From Hyaloscypha bicolor E (Eukaryota; Ascomycota; Leotiomycetes; Helotiales; Hyaloscyphaceae), in the NCBI RefSeq assembly GCF_002865645.1, contig NW_020194521.1:186001-250000 (forward strand): DNA of 64,000 nt. The letters run 5' to 3'. Made by a program: the position numbers and the translations under genes. Shown here one piece after another: positions 1 to 13,209 of the stretch (the first letter of the stretch is position 1; every line of letters begins with the position of its first letter). The notes below the pieces were generated by a model. It worked only from the letters and a program-made list of their open reading frames with translations. It did not search any database and was not told where the DNA came from.

Positions 1-1075
1 TTTTTATATTTATAATTCTTTTTATTAAGAATATTATATATAATAATTATTTAATTAAATATAAAAATTCAGATTTTATAAATATTAGATATAATATATT
101 TAATTAAATATTTAATATACTTATATAATATTATTTTAAATATTATTTTATTTTATTTTATAATTTTTAATTACTAAATAAGTTCTAGAACTATATATAT
201 AAATCTTTTTCTAATTAGACCCGAGATTAATTATTATTTATACTATAAGCTCTAGGTTATACTAATAGAAATAATTATAGAATTATAAATTAAATATTTT
301 ATTTAGTATTCTCTAATTATTTATATATAAAAAACTATAATTATATAAATAAATTGTAGCTATAAAACTTTCTAGTTATAGCTTTTTAGATAAATTAGCT
401 ATTAAATATATTATAATAGCTTTATTTATAATCTCTTATTCTATTTATTTAGTATTATTATTTGGCTTATATATATATATATAAAAAAGCTCGATTTTAA
501 TATCTTATTTTTTTTATTTAAATTTAATAAACTAATATTTCTTAAATTAGAATAATTATTTTCTTATAATTATATTTAATATAAGTAATTAAAATTTTAT
601 ATTACTTATATATTAATTATTTAAAATCTCTAATTATACTAAATACTAGTAAATCTTTCTTATTTAATAGAAAGTATTTAAAAAGCTTTTTACTAAATTC
701 GTTTTTAATTATTAGAATTTAGCTTAAACTATTATAGCTATTTAAATAATTAAATAAGTTTTATAAGATTTTCTAAAATAATTAAATAGACTTTCTTTTA
801 ATTAGCTTATATAAAATTATTTATCTAATATATATCTAAATATAAAATTCATATAAAATTCTTATTAGTTTATTAATTTTTATATTATATATATAATTAA
901 TATACTTTTATAAGGCTTTATAAACTAAATATTTTGCTTTTATATGTTATTTTTCTTTTAAATTATTTTTCGGCTTAAGATATTTCCTTAATTTCTTATA
1001 CTAAGCTTTAATTAAATATTTAAATATTAGAAATATAAATATATTACTAGTACTAATAAGAATTTTAAATAAAAT
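1..1075. other. AT-rich RIP-degraded sequence, no gene
   Basis: Almost entirely A/T with TpA excess and stops in all frames. No LTR edge, zinc knuckle or polymerase motif could be read here. It lies outside the first Gypsy element, whose left target duplication is at 1076-1080. Most likely an older repeat relic; identity unknown. Confidence 0.6.
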
Positions 1076-1080
1076 ATTAA

Positions 1081-1315
1081 TATTATAATTCTGGTTTCTA
1101 TATTCTAGTTACCTAATATAGTTATCTAATAGCTAGTATAAGAATATATATAGAGATATTTAGAAAGCTAAGCCTCTTTAGAACTAGTATACTATAGAAT
1201 ATATATACTTTTTTATAGCCTCCTATATTCTAGTTTTCTCTTTCTTAGCTTTGAATTATTTTTATAAGAGATCTTTTATCTTACTTTTTAAGCCCTAAAT
1301 ACTATATCTATAATA
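1081..1315 (+). repeat. 5' LTR of Gypsy copy 1
   Basis: This 235-bp block matches 7784-8018, differing by transitions. It starts TATTATA and ends TATAATA, a RIP-altered inverted terminal pair corresponding to TATTACG/CGTAATA in the less mutated LTR at 19321-19594. The right ~165 bp match the LTRs of copy 2, but the left part (about 1095-1160) does not, so the U3 regions differ. Confidence 0.88.
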
Positions 1316-1619
1316 GTATTTAAAGCTTATTCTTTTTAATCCTATAGAGGATTTCAAATAAACTAATTTAGAACTATTAGTAATATAAATACTACTAAGA
1401 TAATAGAATCTCAGAAATATAAGTAATAGATTCTAGAATAATAAAAGTAAAAAGCTTTAGAATTCTTAGAGAAATTAGGTATTTATATTTTTATAAATAT
1501 ATACTAGTAATATATTAGAAATTTCCTCGAAAACCCGAAAATTAAAGAATTTTAAATAAAGGCTATTCTTTAACCAAGTCCTAGAGTAATAGGTACTTAT
1601 AAGCTAGTAATCTGACTAT

Positions 1620-1921
1620 TATAGGAGGGAAACTATAATAAGACAAAAACTCATATAAAGTATACCAGAGTATAAAACGTAACTTAATAGTAAAATAATA
1701 AATCAAAAGCGTAAATAGTAAAGTATAAATAGTATATAGTATACAAAAGCTCAATTAATTAAATATTCATAAAGGATTATTCTCTAAGTCTATAGAAAAA
1801 CCAGCTTTCTTATATGATTTCCGCAAGTTATATATAAAAGGCCGCGGCCTTTGCCATATAACCTAAACCTCAAAACCGCTAAAACAATATGATTTTCGAC
1901 GAGTACGGCCTGCCGTACCAC
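1620..1921 (+). repeat. Solo 302-bp LTR-like repeat inserted in Gypsy copy 1
   Basis: This block is absent from the corresponding place in Gypsy copy 2 (near 19030-19040), so it is an insertion. It is flanked by ACTATTAT (1615-1622) and ACTACTAC (1922-1929), a RIP-blurred duplication of an ACTACTAC target. The tandem ACT makes the true length ambiguous, from 4 to 8 bp. Related copies lie at 31756-32061, 33731-34033 and 51642-51900. It begins TATAGGAGGGAAACTATAAT, ends near GCCTGCCGTACCAC(A), and has an internal TATATAAAAGGCC box. A solo LTR (original TG...CA ends) is the likeliest reading; a non-autonomous DNA element with an 8-bp duplication is possible. Confidence 0.7.
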
Positions 1922-2079
1922 ACTACTACTTTTAAGCCCTATTCTATAACCTTATAAGCCCTATATATATACTAGTAATAAGATTACTAGGAAGAATATA
2001 GTAAAGAAAAAATATAATAAGTTAATTTCCTAGAATATTATATAATTAGGAATTATATTAACTTTTACTAAGGCTTTTA

Positions 2080-5000
2080 GTAAAGCTTCTACTAGTTTAG
2101 ATTATTTTATTAGTAGCTTTTCCCAAATCGAGTATCCTATTAGTATTCCTAAAGAATTTATAAACGAGTTTATAGAAATAAAACCCTCTGCTTTTATTAT
2201 AAAGCTTCTAGAAACTAAAGACTATATTATTACCAGAAAATTATATAAATGAACTAAGAAATCTAATATCTTGCTTTCAGATATTAATATTATTATAAAA
2301 AGCTACTAGAAGAATATTTAAAGAACTATTTTATATAAGAATACCTATAGCTATAATAAAGCTATTCTCGAGAATACTAAGCTTTATAATACTAAACTCG
2401 AGGATAATATTAAGTATTATATAGCTATAGTAGATTAGCTTATAATAGCTCTAACTATTTCTATTTTACTTGTTTTAGCTATTCCGAACTTCTTTTAAAA
2501 GAATTCCGAACTATCTCTTATTTATTTCTATTTAGAATTCTTTATATCTTATATTTTCTTTAGAAATACTAGAATTACTAAGCTTCTAGATTTAACTTTC
2601 TTTACTAGAGATTATACTATCTTTAATAACTAGCTAGTTCAGGTTAAGAATAAGCTATAAGAAAATACTAATTTATATTTCTTAGAAAATCTCAAGATTA
2701 TTTATATTTCTAGTAAACTTATAAGTAATACTTTTACCCTAACTAATTCTTATATAAATAAAAATAGTCTCAATTAATACTATTAGCTTTTAGAGCTTTA
2801 TTCTTATTTAAAAAAGCTATATTCTAATTCTAATAAGATATAGAATACTTATTATAACTTTAGTAAACTTTAAATATATTCTAATTAAGTATTTTAAAAG
2901 TTCTATACTCTTTTCTTATAATTATTTATAAAAGGTAATATTAGTTTTTAAGATATTAAATATAAACTAAATAAGAAGCTCTTACTAAAGCTCTAGAAAT
3001 TAGTATATATATATTATAATAATTTTTCTATTAATACTACTTGCTTTATTTAGTATTATATTACTAATAATTAGTAGATTAAGGCTATATATAAGAAAAC
3101 TAAGAAATATAAAAAGGTAAGAACTATTCTAGCCAAGTTTATTTCTAGTACTATATTCTTATATATTTCTAAGAAATATATTTCTAAGAAGAAGCTTAAG
3201 AAGCCTATATAAACTACTCTTATTAAGTATATACTCTTTTAAAAAATATAAGTAATATTTTATAAAAACTAAAAATCTCTTAATTATTAAGTATTATAAT
3301 TATAATAAATTCGGCTATTATATTAGATATTGTCCGGTTCTATATAATAAGGAAACCAAGATAGCTTTTTCTAGAATTAAGCCAGGCTTAGTTCCTATTT
3401 TACTAAAATATACTATTCTAGTAAAGTATTTAGAGAATTCGAGTTCTAATTCTAGTATAGAACCAGAAAACGAGTATTTCTAAAGAAAGTCTTTATTTTA
3501 GGAACTTATAATATGGATTTAGTAGAGATTAACTTAACTTATTTAATAGAAGGAAATACTCTTATAATATCCTATATTATTAGTATAAATAAATTAGAAA
3601 TTAAGTTTTTTTTTTATTAATACTAGAGCTAATAGTTATACTTTTATTAATATAAAGCTTATTTAGCTTATAAAATAATTCTTAGAAATAGAACTATAAT
3701 CTTTTCCCTTACCTTATATTATATATGGTTTTAATAGAAAGCTAGCTAAGTTTACTAAGAAATATATAGAAGTCTTATTTCTAATTAATAAATAAAATAT
3801 TAATATATTTATAATTATTCTAAATCTTAGAAATTATAATATTATTTTTAAGAGGAAATAAGTAATATATATTAATATTTTAGTTAACTATAAAAGATAT
3901 AGGCTTATATAGCTAAAAAAAAAAAAAATAAGCCTAAATCTATATAATTTAGTTATATTATTAGTACTTTATAGTAATAGCTAAAGAAGTAACCTAATAA
4001 AAAGTATTAAAAAAATATTAATTAATGAAATTCTATTATAAGCTATTTCTGAAAACTTTCTATTCTAAAGTAGTTTTCTTTTTTTTGAACTAATTAGAGG
4101 AAATTATATAAGACTATAGAAAAAGAGCTTCTATAACCTAATTAAGATATAATATTCAAGTAAAAGCCAAAGAAGTAGAAAGAGGTCCTTAATAAAAAGT
4201 AAATATTAGATCTAGCTATTCTTATTTTTATAATATTTAACTATATAGCTAAAAGAGAAAATAATATTATTAGTCGAATCTTTATTTACAAGATTAATAA
4301 GGAGCTTAAAGCTCGGAAAAAAGAAATTATTTCTGGTCTAGAGAATTAATAACTAGGAGAAATAAAGTTTTAGTAATTATAGAAAATATTATTCCCGAAA
4401 TTTAAGGAATATATCTTTATTTTTTCTAAAAAGAAATCTAATATTTTTCCTTTCTATAAACTATATAATTATAAGATTTAGATTAAAGATCTAAATGAAA
4501 CCGAAAGTATTAGATATTAACTTTTTTAGTAATAGTTTATTTAAGAACTTCTAGAAATTAAGTATTTCTTAAAAGATAATCTAGCTAAGGGCTTTATTAA
4601 AGCTAGTTAGGCTCTTTTTACTTTACTAGTTCTTTTTATAAAAAAAGTAAATAGAGGTTTATACTTTTATATTAATTTCTACTATTTAAATAATATTACC
4701 TAAAAGAATTAATATTTCCTTTCTCTTATTAATAAGACTTTAAGTTAATTATTTAAGGCCAAGATCTATATTAAATTAGATATTTATTAAGCTTTTTATT
4801 ATATAGCTATAGACCCGGATTCTTAGAAGCTAATAATATTTCATATTTATTATAGAATATATAAATATAATATTTTCTAGAAAGGCCTTATAAATGGCCC
4901 GGCTATATATTAATACTATATAAATAATATACTTTTTAAATATCTAGATAACTTTTATATAGTATATTTTAATAATATTCTTATTTATTTAGAGAACCTA

Positions 5001-7560
5001 ATAAAGTATAAATAATATATATAAAAAGTACTAAATTATTTATATCTTACTAGTTTCTAAATAAATATTAAGAAATCGGAATTTAAAGTTATATATATAA
5101 AGTATTTGGGCTTTATTATCTCTATATCTAGTATTAAAGTAAATTCTAATAAAATTAAAATAATATAGAACTAGTAATTCCTAAAGATAATTAAAGATAT
5201 ATAATTCTTTCTCGGCTTCTATAACTTTTATAAATATTTTATTAGAGAATATAAATAAATTACTAGATCTTTTATCTTATTTATAAAAAAGAATATTTTT
5301 TTAAATAGTCCGAATAATACTAAAAGGCTTTTATTTATCTAAAAGAAGCTATAATTTCTATTCTAGTTTTATAATACTATAATCTAGATTTGCCTATAAT
5401 AATAGAAATAAATATATTTAAAGAAATAGTTACTGGCCTATTTTCTTAATAAAACCCAGAAATAGGCCTTTAGTATCTTATAATTTATTTTTCTAAAACT
5501 ATATTTCTAGTAAAGCTTAATTATAATATATATAATAAGGAAATACTTATTATAATTCGAGTATTAAAGAAATAAAGAACTAAGCTAGAAAGCCTTTAAA
5601 ATATTTTCTTTAAGGTCTATTCTAATTATTATATCTTAAAGTACTTTATAATTACTAAGAAGCTCTCTTTTTAATAAGCTAGATAGGCTAAGCTCTTATT
5701 CTATTATTATTTTAAGCTTATATATTATTCTGGAAAATTAAATAAATAAATAAATATTTTATTATAAAAATAAAATAAAATAAATATTTAGGGCCAGATT
5801 AAGAAAAAGCTATAAACTCAAGTACTTTTCTCTAAAAATAAAATTAATTCGGAGATTATTTATAACTTAAAGCTTATAATAATACTTTATAAGATTAGCT
5901 TACTTAATTTAGAATTCGGTTCTAAAAACCAAGTATATATTAAAGATTTTCCAAAAAAGAATATTCTTATTAGAAATATAATTTCCCTAGAAAAAAATAT
6001 TTTCTTAGAAGCTTTACTAGTAAACTTTATTATAGTAGCTTCTATAGAAGTACTATTAGAGGCTCCTATTAAATATAGTAGTTTATAACTTATAAATAAG
6101 ATTCTATAGAATAATTATATATTACCGGATCTAGAAAAGCTATATATAATAGCCTAAGCCAAAAGTAATATCTAAATACTATAAGACGGCCTCTTTTTAT
6201 ATTATAGAAAACTCTATATTATAAAGAATAAAATAATTCCCGGACTATTTTTACAAATTACTCTAATTTATAAAATATATAATAAATTTCTTTCTAAATA
6301 TCCTAGATATATAAAGCTCTAATAATTATTAAAGAAATAATATTACTAGCTATTTATAAATAAGGATATTAATTAATACTATAATAATTATTATATTTAT
6401 AAAAGATTATATATATCTAGAAATAAGAAGCCTAATTTACTTTATTTCTTTCTAGTTCCTAATTACTTCTAGTAATATATTACTATAGATTTTAAAAGCT
6501 ATTTAGAAAACAAATCGGGCTATAATATAATTATTATATTCGTGAATTACTTATCTAAGTATTTAATTATAATTCTTATATAAGATATAATTATAGCCAA
6601 ATAGCTAATATTTTTATTTTTATTTTATATAATATACTAAATAAGTATTTTAGAAATAATTATATTAGATTAGAAACCCTAATTTATATCCGATTTTTAA
6701 AGCGAATTTTATATAAGAATTAGTATAAAGCTTAAGCTTTCTATAGCTAATTATTTCTAAATAGACGAATAAATAGAGATTATTAATTAGTACTTTAATT
6801 AGAGATTATACCTGTATATTAATTATTACTAGAATAACTAAAATAAATAGGTTACTATAATTAATTATTAATAAGCCTCTCTTTAGTATAAAACTATTAG
6901 CTAGTTCCTATTTATAACTAAAAAGAACTACGAGTTTTATATTTCTCTAGACTAGAACTTCTCTATTAAAGCTAACTTACCTAAAGAGAAACTAAATAGG
7001 AATAAAGCTAAAGTATTAGTAAATTAATTATATAAATTATAATAACTTACCTAAGGCTATATAAAGTAAATATAGAAATAATATATAATATAAGCTAATA
7101 AATACTACTATCTAATTAATTTCAAAATAGGAAATAAAATATAAGTTATTATAAAGTACTAGAAATCCAATTATCTAAGCCAGAAGCTAGGGAACTAAAT
7201 AAAGGGCCTATTTGAGATTTTAGAATAATATAGCTACTTGTTTTTCCTAAAACTACCGGAAATTATAAAGATATATCTAGTTTTTTATATAAAGAAGCTA
7301 TAAAAAGATCCCTAGAATTCTTTACTAGATTAAGTAAATCCGGAACTGCCTCTATTAATACTAGAAAATAGTAAATAAGAATATAATATTAAATGAGTTA
7401 TTATAGTTAAGCTAGTAAGAAATAGGCTAAAGTATAGAATTTAGTAGATTAGTTAGAATAAAGATCTAGTATAATATCTAGCTTTAGTACTAAGTAATAG
7501 CTTCCTGGTTTTATAAAGTTTCTATAATAATAATATTAATATATTAGGACCTTTATAAAA
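2080..7560 (+). pseudogene. Degenerate gag-pol of Gypsy copy 1
   Basis: No open frame survives, but allowing RIP-type stops the + strand reads as a Gypsy polyprotein. The gag zinc knuckle is at 3289-3336 (KYYNYNKFGYYIRYCP; expected CCHC, with three positions changed to Tyr). A protease-like stretch with an Asn-Thr-Arg-Ala core (active site expected D-T-G-A) starts near 3620. The reverse-transcriptase catalytic box YFNNILIY (expected YFDDILIY) is at 4965-4988. RNase H-like sequence spans about 5390-5770. The integrase zinc-binding region is about 6298-6420 and its core, VDFKSY, about 6485-6500. A chromodomain-like tail (EYNIKQV..., Trp positions now stops) is at about 7385-7500. Confidence 0.85.
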
Positions 7561-7783
7561 CCTATAATACTAGCTAGATTATATAAAAAATAATACTTAT
7601 CTAGAATTATATAAAAATAATAATAAACTCTCCTAGATTATATAGTAAAAATACTAGCCTTTTATATATAATATCTATATTCGAGATACTAGTTTTACTT
7701 TAGGAAAGAGTATAATATAAAATTAAATAGATTTATAGCTTATATAAAGTTCGGAAATAAGCTTATTATAAAAAAGAAAGTAA

Positions 7784-8018
7784 TATTATAGTTCTAGTTT
7801 TTATATTTTAGTTATCTAATATAGTTACCTAATAGCTAGTATAGGAATATATATAAAGATATTTAGAAAGCTAAGCTTCTTTGGGACTAGTATATTATAA
7901 AATATATATATTCTCTTATAGCCTCCTATATTCTAGTTTTCTCTTTCTTAGCTTTAAATTATCTTTATAAGGGACTTTTTATTTTGCTTTCTAAGCCCTA
8001 AATACTATACTTATAATA
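7784..8018 (+). repeat. 3' LTR of Gypsy copy 1
   Basis: Direct repeat of 1081-1315 with the same length (235 bp). It is followed by ATTAA, identical to the five bases before the 5' LTR, which supports these exact ends. Confidence 0.88.
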
Positions 8019-8708
8019 ATTAAAATAAATAAAAAGTAGCTTATATTTAAAGAAAATTAAATTAAATCTATATTTTAATTATATTAATACTATATTCTTT
8101 TTATAGTTTCTTAATCTAATTATAAGATTATATTTATAATACTAAGTTTTTTTTTATTAAATAAGCTTTAGAAATAATATTTATATAAAATTCTTTAATA
8201 ATTATAATATTATAAAAAATTAGATTTTTAGTATATAGTTCTATAAGTTTATTAACTATATTTTTAATTATATAAATACGATATCTAATAATTAGATTCT
8301 TATTATTAACTAGATATATAGTATTATAATTATTTAGTAAAATATTCTAAAAAATTAAATATTATATAAATTCTTTAATCTAGGCTCTGAATTATAAGTA
8401 TTAGATTTACTAAAGTAATATTAAAGTTCCTAAAATATTAGATTCCGGATATTTTAGGTTTTTTTTTAAAACTAGTACTAGATATTAGTTTTTTTTATAG
8501 TTTATTTACTAGTAATTTTTATATTATATTTCTTTTCTAACTAAGGTTTTAGATTCTTTTAATATTTAATTAAGAGTTTTTTCTGGATTTTTCTAATCTA
8601 TTTCTTATTAGGCTTAAATTTTATCTAAGTCTTATTTAATTTAATAATTATAATTTTTATAATAATATAGCTAAAGAAATTCTAGTAATATTTAAAGTTT
8701 TTAGAATT

Positions 8709-8873
8709 TTTATAAAAGTATTTATAATATTTATAAAAGTATTTATAATATTTATAAAAGTATTTATAATATTTATAATATTTATAAAAGTATTTATAAT
8801 ATTTATAAAAGTATTTATAATATTTATAAAAGTATTTATAATATTTTATAAAAGTATTTATAATATTTATATT
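8709..8873. repeat. 21-bp tandem repeat
   Basis: About seven to eight copies of a 21-bp unit, TTTATAAAAGTATTTATAATA, with one shortened unit near 8775 and one with an extra T near 8845. It is low complexity and lies inside RIP-mutated sequence. Confidence 0.8.
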
Positions 8874-10079
8874 TATTTAAATTAGGTTTATTATCTAATT
8901 CTTTATTAAATTAATTCCCGAGTATAATAAAGATTATAAGAATTTTTAAATATTTAGTATTTTAATTTTCTAAAATAATTTAATTAAATACTTAATTATA
9001 TTATTCGAATATAAAAATTAGAAGTTCTAATTCATTTTTATTATATAAATTACTAAATTATTCTATTATCTAGATTAGTATAAGTTTTTATTAAAAGGCT
9101 ATTAAGAATTTAATTATTATTAAAATATCTTTAATTTTAGTAATTTTAAAAGTTTTAATATAATTAAATATTTTCTTTTAATTAATAAACTAGTACTTTA
9201 GGCTTATTTCTTTTTTATTTATTTATAATAGAACCGAGCTATATATTTTCCGAATAATAGTAATTTATATTATATTTATAGAACTATATTTTATTAATAA
9301 AGCTTAAGAATCTTATAAATAAAGTTTTATTTATTTTCTTTAAATCCTAAAATAGAATTTATAAGAATCTTTATATTAATTATTTAATAAAGCTATTATT
9401 AGATTATATAATAATATATTAGCCTATTTATATAGTTTAGTTTCTTAAACTTATAGTTTTATAATAATATTAAATAATAATCTCTAATATTTCTAAATAT
9501 TATAAATTATAAAAATACTAGTTTTAATTTTTTCTTAATTATAAATCGAATATTCTTATTCTAATTCTTTATTTTAATTTAGTATCTAGTATAGTAATTC
9601 TTTATTTCTTTTAGTAAAAGCTTATTAATTATAGAAAAAGGCCTAAAAAAAGCTATTATATTTGTTTTAATTATTTTATTATTAAATAAATTATTCTTAT
9701 TTCAGATATTCTTATTACTAGCTATTTTATAAAAAATATTAAACTAGTTTACTTAAAAACTATAATTCTTTAAAATAATAATCTTAATTATAGCTTCTAT
9801 TATAATTATAATTAAATTTATAGAAATAATTTTTATTAAATAATTAATAATAGAAATATTAATTAAAATATAATTTTTAAAGAAATAATTAAATAAGCTT
9901 TTAAATACTTTCTATAATATACTAATATATATAAAGATTTTAGAATAAGAAATTATATTAAATAATAAAAGAATTAATTAAATTAGTTTAAAAAAAGCTT
10001 AAATAAAATATAAAGCTCTAGAAAATAAATATATAAATCCTAATTAAATAAAGTAATTATACTAGTACTAATTTAGTAA

Positions 10080-10620
10080 TTTTTATTATAAAGCTTTTAG
10101 AAAATAATAATTTTATTATTACTAAAAAAAATTATATAAATAAATTAGAAAATATTAATATTATTAAAAAAAGCTATTAAAAAAATATTTAAAAAGTTCT
10201 TATATATAAAAATACCTATAATTATAATAATATTTTTAAGAATATTAAGTTTTATAATATTAAACTCGAGAAAAATATTAAATATTATATAGCTATAATA
10301 AATTAATTTATAATAGTTTTAGCTATTTTTATTCTATTTATTTTTATTATTTCTATAATTCTAGCTATATTAAATTTCTTATATATATATATATATTTTA
10401 AAAAAGAAATACTATAATTATTAAGTTTCTAGATCTAATTCTTTTTATTAGAAATTATATTATAAAAAAATACTATTTTTTTTTTAAAGAATATATATTA
10501 TTTAAGCTAATTATAAATTCTAAAAACTTTATTTTTTTAATATTAAATTTATAAAAAGCTAATATTATTATAATTATTTAAATATATATTAAACTACTAT
10601 TATATATTATTCTAAATTCT
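10080..10620 (+). pseudogene. Fragment of Gypsy gag, same family as copy 1
   Basis: The text from about 10080 follows that of 2215-2480 in Gypsy copy 1 (shared words include the run ending AATATTAAACTCGAG-like and the ATTATATAGCTATA segment), with further C-to-T/G-to-A decay. No LTR is attached. It is a broken, older or truncated insertion on the + strand. Confidence 0.6.
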
Positions 10621-11499
10621 TTAAATAAATTAAAATATTATTTAAATAGATTATATAAATAATATTTATAAGGCCTATTAATATATAATTAATATATATT
10701 TAAAATATTAAAGAATTTAAAAAATATAATATAATATTTAAAATATTTATAATATATTCGAAATATTACTTTTTATTTATTATTCTTTCGAATTTATAAC
10801 TAATAATAAATATTCTTTAAATTTAGTTTTATATATATTTTTATTTTATAAAGCCTATTTATTATTTTATTAATAAATAATAATAATATCTGGTTTTTAA
10901 TAATAATTCTATTTAGATTCTAGTAATTAATATATAAATATAGGCTACTTTTTTTTCTTTAAAATAAATATAATTAGAATATTAATTAAATTAGTAAAAT
11001 AATAAATTTATTCTTTTTTTAAACTAATATTAAAATATTTTTAAAGAACTTTAAGCTTTCTTTCTAGTAAAATATATATAAAATAATATAATAATTAGAA
11101 TTCTAATTCTAGATTTATATAATATTTTATTATATAATAATTAAATAGTCTATTTATAGCCTTTATAAAAAATACTTAAAAAAGATTCTAATATTTCCTA
11201 GAAAATATAATTATTTTATTTATAATAATAATAATAATAATTCTTTAGTTATTTCTTATAAAATAAATAATTAATAGAAAAATATATATCTTATATTTTA
11301 TTACTTTAATAAACTTTTTAATATTTAATATTTAGAATTAAATCTAATATTTCTATATTATTTTCCTAAAAGAAATTAGAGAATTAATCTAATAAAGCTA
11401 TAGAAATCCAAATATTATATTAATATAATTTAGACTAAAATTATATAATATAAAATATATATTAGCTTTTCTTTAGTTTCCTAATATATTTTCAATAAT

Positions 11500-11860
11500 A
11501 ATTCCAAAAATATAATCTTTATATAAATAAATTCTAATTTCTTTTAATAAAATTAAGGGAATTACTTTTAATATTAATAGAATTCTTATATTTAAAACTA
11601 GTTTTCTTTTTATATAATTGGCTTTTATACTCTAATTAATTAATACTCGAATTAATTAATACTTTAATTCTATATTTATTCTTTCTTATTTTAATAATAA
11701 TTTTAATTATTATTCTCGTTTTAGGAGCTTTATTTTCTATAATATAAACGAATATAACTATTATAAAATATATTTATTTCCTGATTTCTTTAGTTCTAGA
11801 TATTTATATATTTTATAATTAGATTTATTATAATTATAATAAATTAGATTTCTCTAATTT
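11500..11860 (-). pseudogene. Gag zinc knuckle and protease-like relic of a second LTR element
   Basis: On the minus strand, 11780-11850 reads YYNYNKSNYKIYKYLE. This fits a CCHC knuckle (C-x2-C-x4-H-x4-C) whose Cys and His are now Tyr, as RIP predicts. Downstream on the same strand a segment reads like the start of an aspartic protease (VLINSSI..., expected D-S/T-G-A). The text differs from copies 1-3, so it probably belongs to another Gypsy-like family. Limits are approximate. Confidence 0.4.
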
Positions 11861-12933
11861 AGGTAAATAATAATATAATAACTTTTTTTCTAGTAAATAA
11901 AATAAATTATATCTGGTTTTATAGATTTTAATATAAATATTATATTAAATTCTATTATTATATTTTTATTATTTCGATTTTATAAATCTTATAATAGAAA
12001 TATATTTCTCTTTTATTTTCTTTTATTATTATTTTTTTCTATTTCCTTTCTTTTATTCTTTTATTAGCTTATTATTATATTTCTATTAAATAAATAAATT
12101 TAAGTTATTTTTAATTCTTATAATTATAGAAATAAGCTTCTTTTTCTTTATAAAGTATTTCCTTAATAATTAATCTTATTTCTAATTTCTTATTTTAAGC
12201 TATTAAATAAATTATTTTATTTTTATAATAAATTCATATATTCTAAATTATTTATTAAGCTATTTAAATAAAATATAAAGCTTTAAATATTTTAATCTAG
12301 CTATTATTTAATATCTTTAAATTTAGTAAAAGTATTATTATTATAGTTTTCTAGATCTAAGATAAAAATTTTTATAAACTTAATAAAAGTCTCTTAATTT
12401 ATAATATTAATATTTATTAATTACTTTTTATATTTTTAGATATTTCTGGCTATATTCTTAAAATAGGAAATATAATATATAATTTTTATTATATTTATAG
12501 TCTAGATAATCTTACTATTTTTATATTATTTTAGTTCTAACTAATAAAAGAAGTTCTAAACTTCTTTAATATTCCTTTTTTTATAAATTAGTAATTCTCG
12601 GGTTTTTAAAGCTCTCTAAATTAAGAATACTACTAGAAATATAATAGGCTCTATATTAGATATTTAAATGTTTTTAAAATAATAGATCTGAATTTCTAGT
12701 TTTTCTAGATTTTTTCTCTATTATATCTTTATTTCTAATTTAGTAATATAATAATAAGCTATTACTAATTTCTTTATTATTATTATTTTACTAGCTAGTT
12801 CTGAAAATATCTGAGTTCTATTTCCTGCTTTTAATTAAGTAATATAAAAAGTATCTAACTAGATACTTTTTTAGATATCTAACTAAATTATTCTAATAAT
12901 AATAAAGATATTTCTTTTAGTTAATATTCTAGC

Positions 12934-13207
12934 TATTAGGGATATAATATTTAAGGCTTGGAAAGTAAAATAGAAGATTTCTTATAAAAATAATTTAAAG
13001 CTAAAGAAAAGAAAACTAGAATATAAGAGGCTATAAGAAAGTATATATATCCTATAATATACTAGTTTTAAAAAAGCTTAGCTTTCTAAATATTTCTAAT
13101 ATATTTCAAGTATATTTCTTTAATAAGGCAGTTGTATTATATATATCTAAGAGATATCTAGTATTTAGTAAGATATCTCAGATACCGGATATCTAGAAAT
13201 TATAATA
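12934..13207 (-). repeat. 3' LTR of Gypsy copy 2 (heavily RIP-mutated)
   Basis: A 274-bp partner of 19321-19594. Nearly every difference between the two is a transition towards A or T in this copy (for example GGTCCCTTAC versus GATTTCTTAT). It is preceded by CTAGC, the target duplication. Confidence 0.9.
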
Positions 13208-13209
13208 TT

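Larger units (their letters stand above)
1081..8018 (+). mobile_element. Ty3/Gypsy chromodomain LTR retrotransposon, RIP-degraded (copy 1)
   Basis: A full-length but dead LTR retrotransposon. Two 235-bp LTRs (1081-1315 and 7784-8018) are direct repeats, and both are flanked by the 5-bp duplication ATTAA (1076-1080 and 8019-8023). The conceptual + strand protein order is zinc knuckle, protease, reverse transcriptase, RNase H, integrase, chromodomain-like tail, which is the Gypsy order with the chromovirus C-terminus. Stop codons fall mainly where Gln or Trp is expected, and knuckle cysteines read as Tyr (TGT to TAT), as RIP predicts. A 302-bp foreign repeat is inserted at 1620-1921. The same family recurs at 12934-19594 and 26937-31755 on the other strand. 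Confidence 0.9.
8019..12928. other. RIP-degraded nested retroelement relics
   Basis: A heavily A/T tract between two delimited Gypsy elements. It contains a gag-like fragment of the copy 1 family on + (about 10080-10620), a separate gag/protease relic on - (about 11500-11860) and a 21-bp tandem repeat (about 8709-8873). Boundaries of the underlying elements could not be found, and no gene is present. Confidence 0.6.
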
